A stretch of DNA of 64,000 nt from CAVRUD01 sp963724285 (GCA_963724285.1 CAVRUD010000026.1:1-64000), one strand, 5' to 3'. Shown: positions 41,040-51,130, counted from the stretch's first letter. The notes: generated from the sequence alone by a model not told the origin. Program-made: numbers and translations.

Positions 41040-42446
41040 ATGCGAGCACCGATTGCGATCCGCATCAGCACGCACACGGCAGTCCGGCCATCGCGTTGGC
41101 GAACCTTTTTCTTGAGCGCGGTGCTGGCGCTCGCCGCCGGTGGAGGCGCCCTCGCCCAGGAGGCAACGCCCTCCGAGGAGTGCATCCCGATAGAGGAGGG
41201 AGATGGTTGCCTGCCGACTGCTCCGGCGGAGTCCCGGGTGGACCTGGAAGAGCCGGTTTTCTCCAATCCCGCCGCGGTCACCAACCCGCTCTTTCCCATC
41301 AGCGAGCAGGAGCGGCTGATTCAATTCGGCGTGGACGAGGGTGAGACGCTCCGGATCGAATCCAGCTTGATGCCCGAGACCAGGCGTATCGACTGGAGCG
41401 GCCAGGAGATCGACGCCGCCGTCTCCCAGGTGGTCGCCTATGCCGGCGGCCGCATCCTCGAGGTGACCTACGACTTCTACGCGCAGGATGACGAGGGCAA
41501 CGTCTGGTACTTCGGGGAAGACGTCCTCAACTACGAGGACGGGGAAGTCGCCGACACCGATGGCACCTGGCTCGCCGGCGAGGATGGCCCGCCCGGCATG
41601 ATTCTCCCGGCGAATCCCGCCGTGGGCGACATCTTCCGTCCGGAGAACATCCCTGGGCTCGTCTTCGAGGAGGTGACCGTCGCGGCCACCGACGTGACGG
41701 TTCAGGGCCCGCGCGGTCCAGTCTCAGGGGCGATCGAAACCAGTGAGTTGCTCGAAGACGGCAGCAGCGAGACCAAGTATTTCGCCCCGGGCTACGGCGA
41801 GTTCAGCGCACTTGGCGGCACCGAGTACGTCACCGTCGCGCTCGGCCTCCCGGTCGACGCAATCGGCGGTGCGGCGCCGCTGGAGCTGACGGCCCTCGCG
41901 GATGTCGCCGCCGGCATCGCGACGGATGCCCCCGGCGAAGATTGGGACGAGATTGGCGCCAACGCGGCTCTCTTGGAGACGGTCTGGGCAGTTCACCGGG
42001 CCGGCGACGTGCCGCCTGTCCTGGCGATCCAGATGAACGACGCCGTCGAGGGCCTTCTGGAGGCGGTCGAGGACGAGGATCCGGTGGAGACCCAGCAGGC
42101 GGCGCTGTCGGTGGCGCGGGCAACGCTCGACCTTCAGCTCCCGTACGCTGAATTGCTCCAGGCGGACATCGACGCGCTCCACCTGTGGACCGTTCAGCTC
42201 GGCTACGATGCCGGCACCGGCGAGAGCGGTAACGTGGCGGGAGATGTGGCCGCGATCGAAGCAGTTTGGGACCGCATCGACTCGACGATCCCCGCGGATG
42301 CCGCCGGCCAGATCGGTGACGTGCTGGCCGACCTCCGGGCCGCGGCTGACGACGAGGACCTCGCGGCGGCGGCCGAATTGGCCACCGACCTTGATGCCCT
42401 GCTGGTGGATATCACAGCGGCCAACGAGACCGCAGCGGGCGGGTGA
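41040..42446 (+). CDS. Secreted protein of unknown function with helical C-terminus
   Basis: A 468-residue exported protein. GGAGGTGA ends 5 bases before ATG 41040, so that start is preferred. The N-terminus (WRTFFLSAVLALAAGGGALA) is a signal peptide ending at AQEATPS. The mature beta-rich part (NPLFPISEQERLIQFGVDEG, VVAYAGGRILEVTYDFYAQD, GNVWYFGEDVLNYEDGEVAD, GTWLAGEDGPPGMILPANP, APGYGEFSALGGTEYVTVAL) resembles a domain seen in many secreted proteins of actinobacteria and Chloroflexota, without a known role. The C-terminal 170 residues are helical and acidic (AALLETVWAVHRAGDVPPVL, AAIEAVWDRIDSTIPADAAG), likely a helix bundle. There are no metal-binding Cys or His clusters. Confidence 0.7.
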   Translation: MRAPIAIRISTHTAVRPSRWRTFFLSAVLALAAGGGALAQEATPSEECIPIEEGDGCLPTAPAESRVDLEEPVFSNPAAVTNPLFPISEQERLIQFGVDEGETLRIESSLMPETRRIDWSGQEIDAAVSQVVAYAGGRILEVTYDFYAQDDEGNVWYFGEDVLNYEDGEVADTDGTWLAGEDGPPGMILPANPAVGDIFRPENIPGLVFEEVTVAATDVTVQGPRGPVSGAIETSELLEDGSSETKYFAPGYGEFSALGGTEYVTVALGLPVDAIGGAAPLELTALADVAAGIATDAPGEDWDEIGANAALLETVWAVHRAGDVPPVLAIQMNDAVEGLLEAVEDEDPVETQQAALSVARATLDLQLPYAELLQADIDALHLWTVQLGYDAGTGESGNVAGDVAAIEAVWDRIDSTIPADAAGQIGDVLADLRAAADDEDLAAAAELATDLDALLVDITAANETAAGG

Positions 42447-42742
42447 AGTGCATATCGACGTTCTTTCCAAACGTCGTACGTAGGTCCACGCAGGGAGAAT
42501 GAGCCGCGCAGCAGACCGAACGCCATCCGGACGACGCTTCGACGCGGGCCGCGGAGAGATCCCCGGGCCTGGACTTTGGCTCTTCTTGCGCGCCTCGGAG
42601 GGGGTCCTTAACAATGCACGATGCGCGGAATGTCGTGCCGTTTGCGCGCGAACCACGGGCAACCGGCCTTGAATGCACCGCGCGGATGGTCCGTACGCGG
42701 ACAGATCAGCTCATCGGCGGTCCACAAGGGCCAAAGTCCAGT

Positions 42743-42773
42743 GAGGGGCCAGCGGCAATGCCGCTGGCCCCTC
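42743..42773 (-). terminator. Hairpin terminator after the LLM oxidoreductase gene
   Basis: A perfect stem GAGGGGCCAGCGG / CCGCTGGCCCCTC with a 5-base loop, 16 bases after the minus-strand stop. The remainder of 42447-42788 shows no gene. Confidence 0.65.
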
Positions 42774-42788
42774 TGCATTAAGGGTTGT

Positions 42789-43657
42789 CTAGCCGACCCC
42801 AAGTTCCGTAGCCGCGCGGGCGAGCGCTTCGATGTGCTGTTGCGGGGTGGCAAAACCGTTGCCCATGGTGCCGAGGCAGAAGTGGGTCGCGCCCAGGGCC
42901 TCCCAGTCGGCGATGTAGGTGCGCCATTCGTCCGGGGTGCCGCGGCCGACGTTGAGCTGAGGCTCGATGCCGATGGTGGCGGGGTCGCGGCCGGCCTCGA
43001 TCGCGTAGCCGCGGAGGCGGTCCATCGCGGCCCGCATGGTCTCGTCCGGAGCGCGCCAGGGGAACCAGCCCTCGCCGATGCGGCCGACCCGCTTGAGGGT
43101 CGCTTCGGCGTAGCCGCCGATCCAGATCGGGATCGGGCGCTGGACAGGCATCGGGTTGAGCCCCGCTTCGGTGATCCGCTCCCACCGACCCTCGAAGGTG
43201 ACGACCTCTTTCGTCCACAGCTCGCGCAACAGCGCAATCTGCTCTTCGGAGCGGGCACCGCGGTCCGAAAATTCTTGTCCAACGCTTCGTACTCGACGGC
43301 GTTCCAGCCGACACCGACACCAAGGCGCAACCTGCCCTTGCTGAGCACGTCGATCTCGGCGGCCTGCTTTGCGACGAGCGCGGTCTGGCGCTGAGGCAGG
43401 ATCACCACGCCGGAGACGAACTCGATCTTCTCAGTCAGCCCGGCCAGGTAGCCGAACAGGACGAAGATCTCGTGAAAGGGATCGGTCGACTTGTACGCGC
43501 CGCCCCAGTTGGGACGATTGGTCACGTCGGCGCCCAGCACATGGTCGTACGCGAGAAAGTGGCGGTAGCCCATGCCCTCGACGGCCTGGGCGTAGTCGCG
43601 GATGGCGATGGGGTCGCCGGTGAACTCGATCTGTGGAAAGACGACTCCGATGCGCAC
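42789..43657 (-). CDS. LLM-class F420-dependent oxidoreductase, frameshifted
   Basis: A luciferase-like monooxygenase-family enzyme of about 289 residues, using F420 or FMN. It begins VRIGVVFPQIEFTGDPIAIR; GTG at 43657 has GGAGGT upstream. Family blocks: AQAVEGMGYRHFLAYDHVLG, HEIFVLFGYLAGLTEKIEFV, SGVVILPQRQTALVAKQAAE, IDVLSKGRLRLGVGVGWNAV. At about 43265 the frame is lost by one missing base, just after EYEALDKNF; in the next frame it continues DRGARSEEQIALLRELWTKE, VVTFEGRWERITEAGLNPMP, VQRPIPIWIGGYAEATLKRV. The parts fit the family end to end, so this is either a recent mutation or an assembly error. It stands alone between two repeats. Confidence 0.85.
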
Positions 43658-43680
43658 GGATACCTCCATGGATGGGTCGG

Positions 43681-43740
43681 CATTCGGTGTTCGGCGTCTG
43701 GCGCTCGGGACGGGCGATGCCGAAAGCTTGAGGATAGCGG
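43681..43740. repeat. Short family E tandem words
   Basis: CATTCGGTGTTCGGCGTCTG and GCGCTCGGG form degenerate GGCGTTC units just upstream of the LLM gene. Similar to the outer parts of the composites at 24495 and 37330 but without a family A core. Confidence 0.5.
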
Positions 43741-43959
43741 ATCGCGAAGGTGGGCGGGGCGGCTAGCCATCGCCCACGGGACTACCAGGGGGCGGGCAAC
43801 GATCACGGCGGCGGCGTCGAGCTTCGCCCCGCTCGCGCCAAAGCCGAGCGCGGTGCAACTCCGCCGCCTGCTTCGTGCTCGGCTCGGGTCGGAGGCAGCC
43901 GCCCCCGACCCGCCGCGCGGACCCCTCCGCCGGGTGGACGATCCGCCCGTGTGTCGCCG

Positions 43960-44502
43960 CTACGGCGTCGGCGTGCCGTCCGGGGCCGGAATGATGCCGA
44001 GCTGGACCAGGAGGCCGTAGACGTCGAAGTACTGGGTTTCGCGGGCGATCATCCCACCGCGCAGGTCCAGAATACTCGCCCCGCGGAAGGTGACCGGTTG
44101 GCCGGTCCCGGGCGGAAAGCCCGGCAGTTGGCCCGTGTAGCGCCCGTTGAACGTCCACGTAGCCGCCCCGTACTCCCCAGCGGCGAAGGCCGCCTCTACC
44201 TCCGCGCGGGCGTCGGCGAAGGCCGCGAAGAAGTCCGTCAAATAGGCAAGAATCTCCGCTCGTCCCGTACGGACGACTCCGGTGGCGACTTCTTCGTAGA
44301 CCGCATCATCCACGTAGGCAGCGGCAATCGGTTCGGCGACAAGCGGTTGGGCCTCCCAGCCGGTCACCCACCCGGCCAGCGGCGCGGGGAGGGCGGCGGG
44401 TGTGCCATCCTGGGCGACCGCACCGGCGGCGAACCGACCCGTGGCGATGGGGCCGGCGAGGGCCAAGGCGGCACCCGCCAGGGCGAAGGAGCGACGGCGC
44501 AT
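43960..44502 (-). CDS. Exported SnoaL-like (NTF2-fold) protein
   Basis: A 180-residue protein with N-terminal MRRRSFALAGAALALAGPIA, a Tat- or Sec-type signal ending near AGAVAQDG. The mature domain is a cystatin-like NTF2 fold: WVTGWEAQPLVAEPIAAAYV, DDAVYEEVATGVVRTGRAEI, LAYLTDFFAAFADARAEVEA, AFAAGEYGAATWTFNGRYTG, GTGQPVTFRGASILDLRGGM and IARETQYFDVYGLLVQLGII. This is typical of SnoaL-like polyketide-cyclase relatives; without other genes the substrate cannot be guessed. AGGAGG stands 7 bases before ATG 44502. It is divergent from the NB-ARC regulator, with about 240 bases between, and could be its target. Confidence 0.8.
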   Translation of the reverse strand: MRRRSFALAGAALALAGPIATGRFAAGAVAQDGTPAALPAPLAGWVTGWEAQPLVAEPIAAAYVDDAVYEEVATGVVRTGRAEILAYLTDFFAAFADARAEVEAAFAAGEYGAATWTFNGRYTGQLPGFPPGTGQPVTFRGASILDLRGGMIARETQYFDVYGLLVQLGIIPAPDGTPTP

Positions 44503-44743
44503 GGGAATACCTCCTGCGATGTATCGATCGACGCGGCGCGGTGGCGCCGCGGCGGCGCAACCCGGTGTCTCCGGGAGCGATTCCATCCTGCGCCGACGTG
44601 GGCGGAGGAACCACGCGCAACGCCCACGCCTGTCCACGCAAGGCCCACGCATTGCGCAGTCGGATCGAGGGAAGACGCCCGTGCTACGATGCCCACGGGT
44701 ACGCGCCGCCGTTGACCCAACGGCGTGCGCCGCGGGGTAGCCT

Positions 44744-47205
44744 ATGACCGAGAACTCGCTCACCCGCTTTGCACACCAGCTGCGGCGTCTGCGCTTGGCC
44801 GCCGGACTGAGCCAGGAGTCCCTCGCGGAGCGCGCCGGGTTGAGCGCCCGTGGCATCAGCGACCTGGAGCGCGGCCTCCGCACCGTCCCCCGGGCCGAGA
44901 CCGTTCGCATGCTCGCCGATGGCTTGGGGCTGTCAGGCGAAGACCGCGCGGCCTTGTTTGCCGCGGCGCTGCCGGCGCCCGACCGGCCTGCCGCGGCCAC
45001 GACGGACCGACCCGCCCTGCCGCGGCCGCCCACTCCCCTCGTCGGCCGCGAGAAGGAGGTCACGGCCGTCCTGGCCCTCCTGAGCGCCCCGGACGTCCGC
45101 TTGGTCACCATGACCGGCCCCGGTGGTGTTGGGAAGACCCGCCTCGCCCTTGAGGTGGCGGCCGCCTATGCCGACGAGGTCGCGGACGTGGTCTGGTTCG
45201 TGCCGCTCGCCGCGGTCCGCGATCCCGCCCTCGTGACCGCCGCCCTCGCTGGACGGCTCGGCGTGCGGGAGCACGGCCGGCAGCCGCTTCTCGACCTGGT
45301 GGTATCCCACCTGCGCGCACACCGCGCACTGCTGGTACTCGACAACGTTGAGCAGGTGGTCGACGCCGCGGCCGGACTTGTGAGCGATCTGCTGGCCGGC
45401 TGCCCGGAGCTCCAGGTCCTGGCGACCAGCCGCGTCCGGCTGCGCCTGCGGAGCGAGCGCGAGTTCGCGGTGGCGCCGCTCGCTGTACCCCCTCGCCCCG
45501 CGCGGGGCCGCGTGTTGCCGCCCCTCCCGCGGTTGAGCGCCATCCCCGCCGTCCGGCTATTCGTCGACCAGGCGCGTGCCGCTGATTCCAGCTTCACCCT
45601 GACAGACGCGAACGCGGCCGCGGTCGTCGAAGTCGTCCGCCGGCTGGACGGGCTGCCGCTGGCGATCGAATTGGCTGCGGCGTGGACCAAAGTGCTGCCG
45701 CCATCTGCGCTGGTGGCCCGTCTGGGGCTTCGGCTGCCGCTTCTTACCGGCGGCCCGCGGGACCTGCCGGCCCGCCTTCAGACCATGCGCGACGCCGTCG
45801 CCTGGTCCTATGACCTCTTGTCTCCCGAGCAGCAAGTGCTCTTCCAGCGTCTGGCGGTCTTTTCCGGCGGCTGCACGCTCGACGCCGCCGAGCAGGTATG
45901 GCGAGGCATCGCGCAACCGAGGGATCGAGATGTACACGTCTCCAATCCTCAACATCGTCGGCGCCCTGGTCGACCAGAGCCTCCTGCGCCGGGAGGAGGG
46001 ATCGGACGACGAGCCACGCTACCGGATGCTGGAGACCATTCGCGAGTACGCCGCGGAGCGCCTCGCGGACTCCGGTGAGGAAGAGGCGGTTCGGCGCTCC
46101 CACGCGACGTACTTCCTCGCGCTGGCGGAAGCGCTCCGCCCTCGGATCGAGGGGCCGGATGGGCAGGCGGTGCTGGACCGGTTGGAGGCCGATCACGCCA
46201 ACCTCCGGGCCGCCCTCGGGTGGGCAATCGAACGGAGCGAGACGACACGCGCGCTCCGGCTGGCCGGCGCACTTTGGAAATTCTGGTTCGTCCACGGGCA
46301 TCTGGGCGAGGGGCGGGAGTGGCTGGAACGGGCGCTCGCCGCCGGCGGTGACCAGCCCTCGGACCTCCGCAGCGAGGTGCTGTACGGGGCGGGCTGCTTC
46401 GCTCGCGAGCAGGGCGACTTCGTACGGGCCCGGGCGTACGGCGAGGAATGCTTGTCCTGCGCGCAGGCGGGTGGCGATACCATTCGGACCGCGATGGCCC
46501 TCTTCCTGCTCGGCACGCTGTCTACCATAGAAGGCGACCTCGATCGGACGCAGGAGCGGTTCGAGGCTTCGCTAGCGCAGTTTCGCGAGGCGCAGCACGA
46601 CCATGGGATCGCGATGATGCTCTTCCAGCATCGCGGACGCGGCCCGTGAACGCGGCGATCACGAGCGGGCCGCGCCGCTCTATGAGGAGGCACTGGCGCT
46701 CTGGCGTGCGCGTGGCGACGCATGGGGGGTGGCTATCGCATTGAAGGGGCTGGCCACCTCTGCGCGTGCCCAGGGCGATGTCACGCGGGCGGCAGTGCAC
46801 TTCCAGCAGGCGCTCATCCACTACGCCGAGCTGCGGGATCCACGCGGCATGGCGGCGTGCGTCGAGGCCCTGGCGCGCGTTGCCGGCCTCGCGGGCCTAC
46901 CGGAGCAGGCGGCTCGGCTCTTCGGGGCGGCGGAGGGGCTGCGGCAATCCGCCGGCGCCGCGTTGCCACCGCGCGAGCAGGAGCCCCATGCGCGGTCGGT
47001 CGCCGCCACCCGTGCCACCCTCGACGATTCGGTGTTCGCGGCGGCCTGGGCGACCGGCCGGGCGCTGCCGCTCGACAAGGTGATTGCCGAGGCGCTGGCG
47101 ATCGAGGCCCCCACGGAGCCACTCGAGGCAACAACGCGGGACGAGCTTGGCTTGCGCGGGCGATCTACTCCCTCCAGTGAGGCCTCCGGCCGTCACGCGC
47201 CTTGA
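44744..47205 (+). CDS. XRE-HTH / NB-ARC ATPase / TPR regulator, two frameshifts
   Basis: A predicted regulator of about 820 residues. Residues 1-75 form an XRE-type HTH: AHQLRRLRLAAGLSQESLAE then RAGLSARGISDLERGLRTVP. Then LVGREKEVTAVLALLSAPDV and the P-loop TMTGPGGVGKTRLALEVAAA, Walker B HRALLVLDNVEQVVDAAAGL, RVRLRLRSEREFAVAPLAVP, then LDGLPLAIELAAAWTKVLPP. At about 45932 the frame changes, continuing YTSPILNIVGALVDQSLLRR, YRMLETIREYAAERLADSGE, and TPR-like repeats (LRLAGALWKFWFVHGHLGEG). At about 46620 it changes again: SSSIADAARERGDHERAAPL, YEEALALWRARGDAWGVAIA, to the stop at 47205. Every piece matches the AfsR-like family in order. Either two indel errors or a decaying gene. Confidence 0.8.
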
Positions 47206-47302
47206 CCGCGGTGCGGAGGGGACGTAGCCCGGGGTCGGCGGCCTCGGGCAAGGCCGCGGCCCGGCGACTCGCGATCGCCTTCCCCAGGATTCGGGAAACC
47301 CA

Positions 47303-47334
47303 CGACGGCCCGGAGCAAACGCCCCGGGCCGTCG
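47303..47334. terminator. Bidirectional hairpin between convergent genes
   Basis: A stem CGACGGCCCGG / CCGGGCCGTCG with a 10-base loop, between the regulator stop at 47205 and the surface-protein stop at 47380. No T-run. Confidence 0.55.
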
Positions 47335-47379
47335 CAGGCACATGGAGTTAGCGAACGCGAAAGGCGACACCGCCCTGCG

Positions 47380-50300
47380 TCATGCGCAGTTGAAGACCCG
47401 CACCAGCGTGCTCTTGTCGGCGCTCAGGCTCAGGTTCCCCTGGGCATCGACATCGGCGGATTCGACCACGCACGGCTGCTGCCCGACCTGCACGAAGGTG
47501 TAGACCCCGTCCAGCCCAGAGAGTTGTCCGCTCCCGTCCTCGGTCTCCAGCGTGACCGTCTCGCCGCCGTCCACCGGAACCAGGGAATAGCGGGTCGGAT
47601 CGGTCTGCGGGTCGCAGGCGTCCGGCGACTGCTCATCGCCGTCGCAGGAGTAGACCTCAACCTTCAGCCCGTACGCATCGTCCTCGTCTTCGTCCTCATC
47701 GTCGTTCTGATTGTTGCCACCGCCGGTGCCGCCGCCCTGGCCGTCGCCGTCACCGGTGCCTCCGCCCGTACCGCCGCCCTCGCCGTTCTGACCATTCTGG
47801 TCCTCGGCGTCCGGGTCCGGCGCGATGTTGTACCAGTCGCACTCCAGCGTCTCGCCCGCCACGATCGTCAGGTAGACGACGCCCTCGGCCGTAGCAATGG
47901 CGAACGGGTAGTACGGGTAGTCGTCGAAGTCGCGACGCGAGCTGTCACAGGCGAGGATGAAGGCGAAGACCCCTTCGTCCAGATCCAGTTCGGTCAGGAC
48001 GTAGTCCCCGGCGTCGACGCCGGTGAACCGGGCCTCGCCCGGGTTGTCCTCGCCGGTCTCGGCCTGGCGCGGCGTCTGATTCGGCGGAGCATCGTAGAGC
48101 GCGAGCTCGAAGACGATGCCGTCCGGCTGCTCCGTGCAGTCATCGGCCGGTTCGGCGTCCTCCGCGATCCAGTCGTAGCCGTCTTCGCAGTCGTACTTGT
48201 TGATGATCAGGGTCGCCGGTCCGGTCGGCGGGGTGCCCTGACCACCGCCCGTGGGAGGAATATACCCGCCCGGTCCCGTCGGACGCGGGCTGGCACTAGG
48301 CTGCGGGCTTGCCGAGGGCGATGGCGCCGGCGATGCCGGCGGAGCGTCCTCATACAGGTTGAACCAGACGCAGACGATATCCTGCTGGTAGGCCAGCTCG
48401 AACTCGATCCGCCCCTCGTCGTCGGTCTCGTACTCCTCCCATTCCGGTCCATCGGCGCCCGCAACGTAGTAGTAGCAGTAGACCGCAGGCTGGCCATACG
48501 GCGACGGACCGTCCTCCGGCTCCTCTTCGTTCAGGAAGTACGTGTCCTCTTCCCGTTCATCCCAGTACGCCACCCCGTTCTCGTCGGTGACCTGGCTTCC
48601 CGGGTTGCCGGTGCTTGCGCCGTCGAGTTTGAAGGAGACGCCTTCGGTCCAGTCCTCGCACTCGAACTGGTAGTACTCGTACGAACCTGCCCCATAGCCG
48701 ATATGCTCTGGGCAGGTGTACTTGTAGACGGTGACGGAGCCGTACTCGTCCTCGTAGAGATTGAACCAGTAGCAGACGAAGTCCTGCTGGTCCTCCAGCT
48801 CGAACTGGATGCGGCCCTCGCTGTCGAGGGTGTACTCGTCCCATTCGGGATCGTCCGGCGGCGGAACGGAGTAGGAGCAGTAGATGACCGGCGTCCCGTA
48901 CGGCCAGTCCCCGTCCTCCGGAAGTTCCTCCGACAGGTAGTAGGTGTCGGCTTCGCGCTCGTTCCAGACCGCCTTGCCGTCGTCGTCGGTCTCCTGGCTG
49001 CCGGGGTTGCCGGTGCTCTCCCCGTCGAGCTTGAACGAGATGCCCTCGGGCCACGCGTCGCACTCGGTCTGGTAGTACTCGTACGAGCCCGCGCCGTAGC
49101 CGATATCCTCCGGGCAGACGTACTTGTAGACCGTCACCGAGCCGTATTCGTCGTCGTAGATGTTGAACCAGACGCAGGCAATGTTCTGATCCTCCTCGAG
49201 GTCGAACATGATCCGGCCTTCATCGTCGAGCTCGTACTCTTCCCACTCGCGGTCGGCCAGGGCGGCCGGGTCGTAGTAGGAGCAGTAGACGACCGCGCGG
49301 CTCCACGGCCACGGTTCATCTTCCGGCGGCTCTTCTGTGATGTAGTAGGTGTCGGCTTCGCGCTCGTTCCAGGTCACCTGACCGTTCTGGTCGGTCTCCT
49401 GGCTGCCTGGGTTGCCAGTGCTCTCGCCATCGAGCTTGAAGGAAACACCCTCCGTCGGCTCGGTGCATTCCTCGGCGTAGTACTCGTAGGTCCCGCCGTT
49501 GGTCGGGGTGAACTCCTCCGGGCAGGTGATCTTGAGGACGGAGATGGTGCCGTACTGCTCGGCGTAGACGTTGTACACGTCGCAGAGGACGGCGTGCCCG
49601 CTCCCGACCGGCCAGGTCCACCGGTCGTTGTCCACCGGGGCGGCATCGCTTGCGATGTCGTTCCCGAGCGAATCGCTGACGCTGCAATTGACGATCGGGG
49701 CGCCGTAGCCCTCCGGGATCGTCTCGACGATCGTCGTCTCCCCCGGTTGGATCTGGCTGAAGGTCGCCTGTTGGGGCGATCCGGTCGCCGTCTCGCTGCC
49801 GGCCTCAGCCCCGTTCTGCGAGATCGTGAACTCGGCGTCCGGCCCAGGTTCCTGGCACTCTTCCACCAGCTCGTTGAAATACGCCGCGTACGCGTCGTAC
49901 GCCTGCGGGCACCAGTGCTTGTTGATGATCAGGTCGGCCGGCAGCGTCGGCGTGTTGTACCAGTCGCAGACGAGGTACTCGCCGCCCAGGACCTCGACCT
50001 CGTAGTAGCCGTCGTAGATCACGACCTGCTGGGTGCCGCCGTCGGCGGGCACCTGGGTCGCCTTTTGGCAGTAGACCGTCGGGAACCAACCCTGCGGCAG
50101 GATCTCCCGAATCTGGAAGACGCCGGGCTCCAGGTTACTCTCCGAAAACCCGCCCTGATAGGTCTGGGAGAAGTTCGGGCCGTTCACCTGGAACTCGATC
50201 GCCGAGCTCGGCGGGAAACAGTACGAGCTGTACTTGCTCTTGTCGTCCTGATAATCCGCCAGGCACTCGTACTTGTTGACCACGATCGAGGCGGTGCCGG

Positions 50301-50595
50301 CACCCTGGATCTGCTGATTCTCGGTGTCCGTCTCCGTGCCGGTCCCGTCTTCGGTTCCGTCTTCGGTCTCGCCGTCTTGACCCTGCGGCTCCTGGGTAGG
50401 TTCCGCGGTGGGCTCCTGTGTCGGCTCTTCGTCCTGGCCGGCTTCAGGCGTTTCCTGGGCCAGGGGCGGAGTGGCAGACGTGTACGCGGGCAAGACGGAG
50501 AGGATCAGGAGGAACGCCGTGAGGGTCGCCAGAATCGTCAGCGGCACACGACGACGCGCACGGGGCTGTTCCCGCCCGGAGCCATGCTTGTTCAT
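47380..50595 (-). CDS. Large Cys-containing repeat surface protein (prealbumin/SpaA-like)
   Basis: A 1071-residue exported protein. The signal peptide is RRVPLTILATLTAFLLILSV, then LPAYTSATP; a Glu/Thr/Pro-rich linker follows. Then come about eight beta-sandwich units of the prealbumin-like/Cna-B class, each opening with VNKYECLAD, INKHWCPQA, VLKITCPEE, VYKYVCPED, VYKYTCPEH or INKYDCEDG and closing with CDWYN or CVWFN. Three central units of about 118 residues are almost identical (EGVSFKLDGESTGNPGSQET, NEREADTYYL, EYELDDEGRIMFDLE). A Ser/Pro/Gly hinge (SPAPSPSASPQPSASPRPTG) and a Gly/Gln/Asp linker separate the last units. Each unit has Cys near both ends, suggesting disulfides. There is no LPxTG anchor. 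ATG 50595 follows GAGGGAAA. Possibly a fibre or surface layer component. Confidence 0.8.
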   Translation of the reverse strand: MNKHGSGREQPRARRRVPLTILATLTAFLLILSVLPAYTSATPPLAQETPEAGQDEEPTQEPTAEPTQEPQGQDGETEDGTEDGTGTETDTENQQIQGAGTASIVVNKYECLADYQDDKSKYSSYCFPPSSAIEFQVNGPNFSQTYQGGFSESNLEPGVFQIREILPQGWFPTVYCQKATQVPADGGTQQVVIYDGYYEVEVLGGEYLVCDWYNTPTLPADLIINKHWCPQAYDAYAAYFNELVEECQEPGPDAEFTISQNGAEAGSETATGSPQQATFSQIQPGETTIVETIPEGYGAPIVNCSVSDSLGNDIASDAAPVDNDRWTWPVGSGHAVLCDVYNVYAEQYGTISVLKITCPEEFTPTNGGTYEYYAEECTEPTEGVSFKLDGESTGNPGSQETDQNGQVTWNEREADTYYITEEPPEDEPWPWSRAVVYCSYYDPAALADREWEEYELDDEGRIMFDLEEDQNIACVWFNIYDDEYGSVTVYKYVCPEDIGYGAGSYEYYQTECDAWPEGISFKLDGESTGNPGSQETDDDGKAVWNEREADTYYLSEELPEDGDWPYGTPVIYCSYSVPPPDDPEWDEYTLDSEGRIQFELEDQQDFVCYWFNLYEDEYGSVTVYKYTCPEHIGYGAGSYEYYQFECEDWTEGVSFKLDGASTGNPGSQVTDENGVAYWDEREEDTYFLNEEEPEDGPSPYGQPAVYCYYYVAGADGPEWEEYETDDEGRIEFELAYQQDIVCVWFNLYEDAPPASPAPSPSASPQPSASPRPTGPGGYIPPTGGGQGTPPTGPATLIINKYDCEDGYDWIAEDAEPADDCTEQPDGIVFELALYDAPPNQTPRQAETGEDNPGEARFTGVDAGDYVLTELDLDEGVFAFILACDSSRRDFDDYPYYPFAIATAEGVVYLTIVAGETLECDWYNIAPDPDAEDQNGQNGEGGGTGGGTGDGDGQGGGTGGGNNQNDDEDEDEDDAYGLKVEVYSCDGDEQSPDACDPQTDPTRYSLVPVDGGETVTLETEDGSGQLSGLDGVYTFVQVGQQPCVVESADVDAQGNLSLSADKSTLVRVFNCA

Positions 50596-50833
50596 ACGTT
50601 TCCCTCGTCCGTGCGACGAGTGCCAGAGCGGATGTACCGTCCCCCACGTATGTCCGCTGGCCCTCGTTGGGTCCAACCGATGTGACAGACAGCGTTGCCC
50701 ACATGGGCGCAAACCGGAATCCGCCGAAACCCCGGAGATGCTGTTGTCTGCTACTTCGCAGCGTAGCGGCCACAGGGCAAATGTCAAGCTGTTAAGCGGA
50801 AAATCAGCCAAAGGTACTGCCGCCCAAGACCGC

Positions 50834-51043
50834 TTAAACGCAATCGCCGGTCACCGGGTCGAGCGTCATCCCAAGACCGCACGACCGGCCTTCGCCGTGG
50901 CGGCACTCGAAGGGCGGCGTGCAGCATCGCGTGTCGTCACAGCAGGTGCCCTCGGGCGGACACATGCCGGTTCCGCTTCGACCCCCTGATCCGGGTACTC
51001 CAGGCTCCATCGGCTTGGACCGTGGATTTCCGAAGGAAGCCAT
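50834..51043 (-). CDS. Small Cys-rich protein or fragment
   Basis: A 69-residue frame, MASFGNPRSKPMEPGVPGSG, GRSGTGMCPPEGTCCDDTRC, CTPPFECRHGEGRSCGLGMT, LDPVTGDCV. It has eight Cys in the last 45 residues in a pattern like the Cys-rich units of the 33.5 kb secreted protein. No signal peptide and only a weak ribosome site, so it may be the C-terminal remnant of a longer secreted protein whose 5' part is lost. Beside the large repeat protein, on the same strand. Confidence 0.4.
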   Translation of the reverse strand: MASFGNPRSKPMEPGVPGSGGRSGTGMCPPEGTCCDDTRCCTPPFECRHGEGRSCGLGMTLDPVTGDCV

Positions 51044-51103
51044 CTACCGCACGAGCAACGCCGACATGACCCTACCCAATCCAACCCCGCGACCAACGAC
51101 AAG

Positions 51104-51130
51104 AGCGCCACCCCGAAACGGGGTGGCGCT
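51104..51130 (-). terminator. Hairpin terminator after the PEP-mutase-family gene
   Basis: A perfect stem AGCGCCACCCC / GGGGTGGCGCT with loop GAAAC, 37 bases beyond the minus-strand stop at 51167. No T-run. Confidence 0.6.

Noticed and set aside
47524..50685. A 1053-codon open frame on the plus strand opposite the repeat surface protein
   Set aside because: It is an antisense shadow produced by GC-biased third positions and the repetitive minus-strand gene. Its translation is Val/Leu/Arg-rich with no domain, while the minus strand has a signal peptide and conserved domains.
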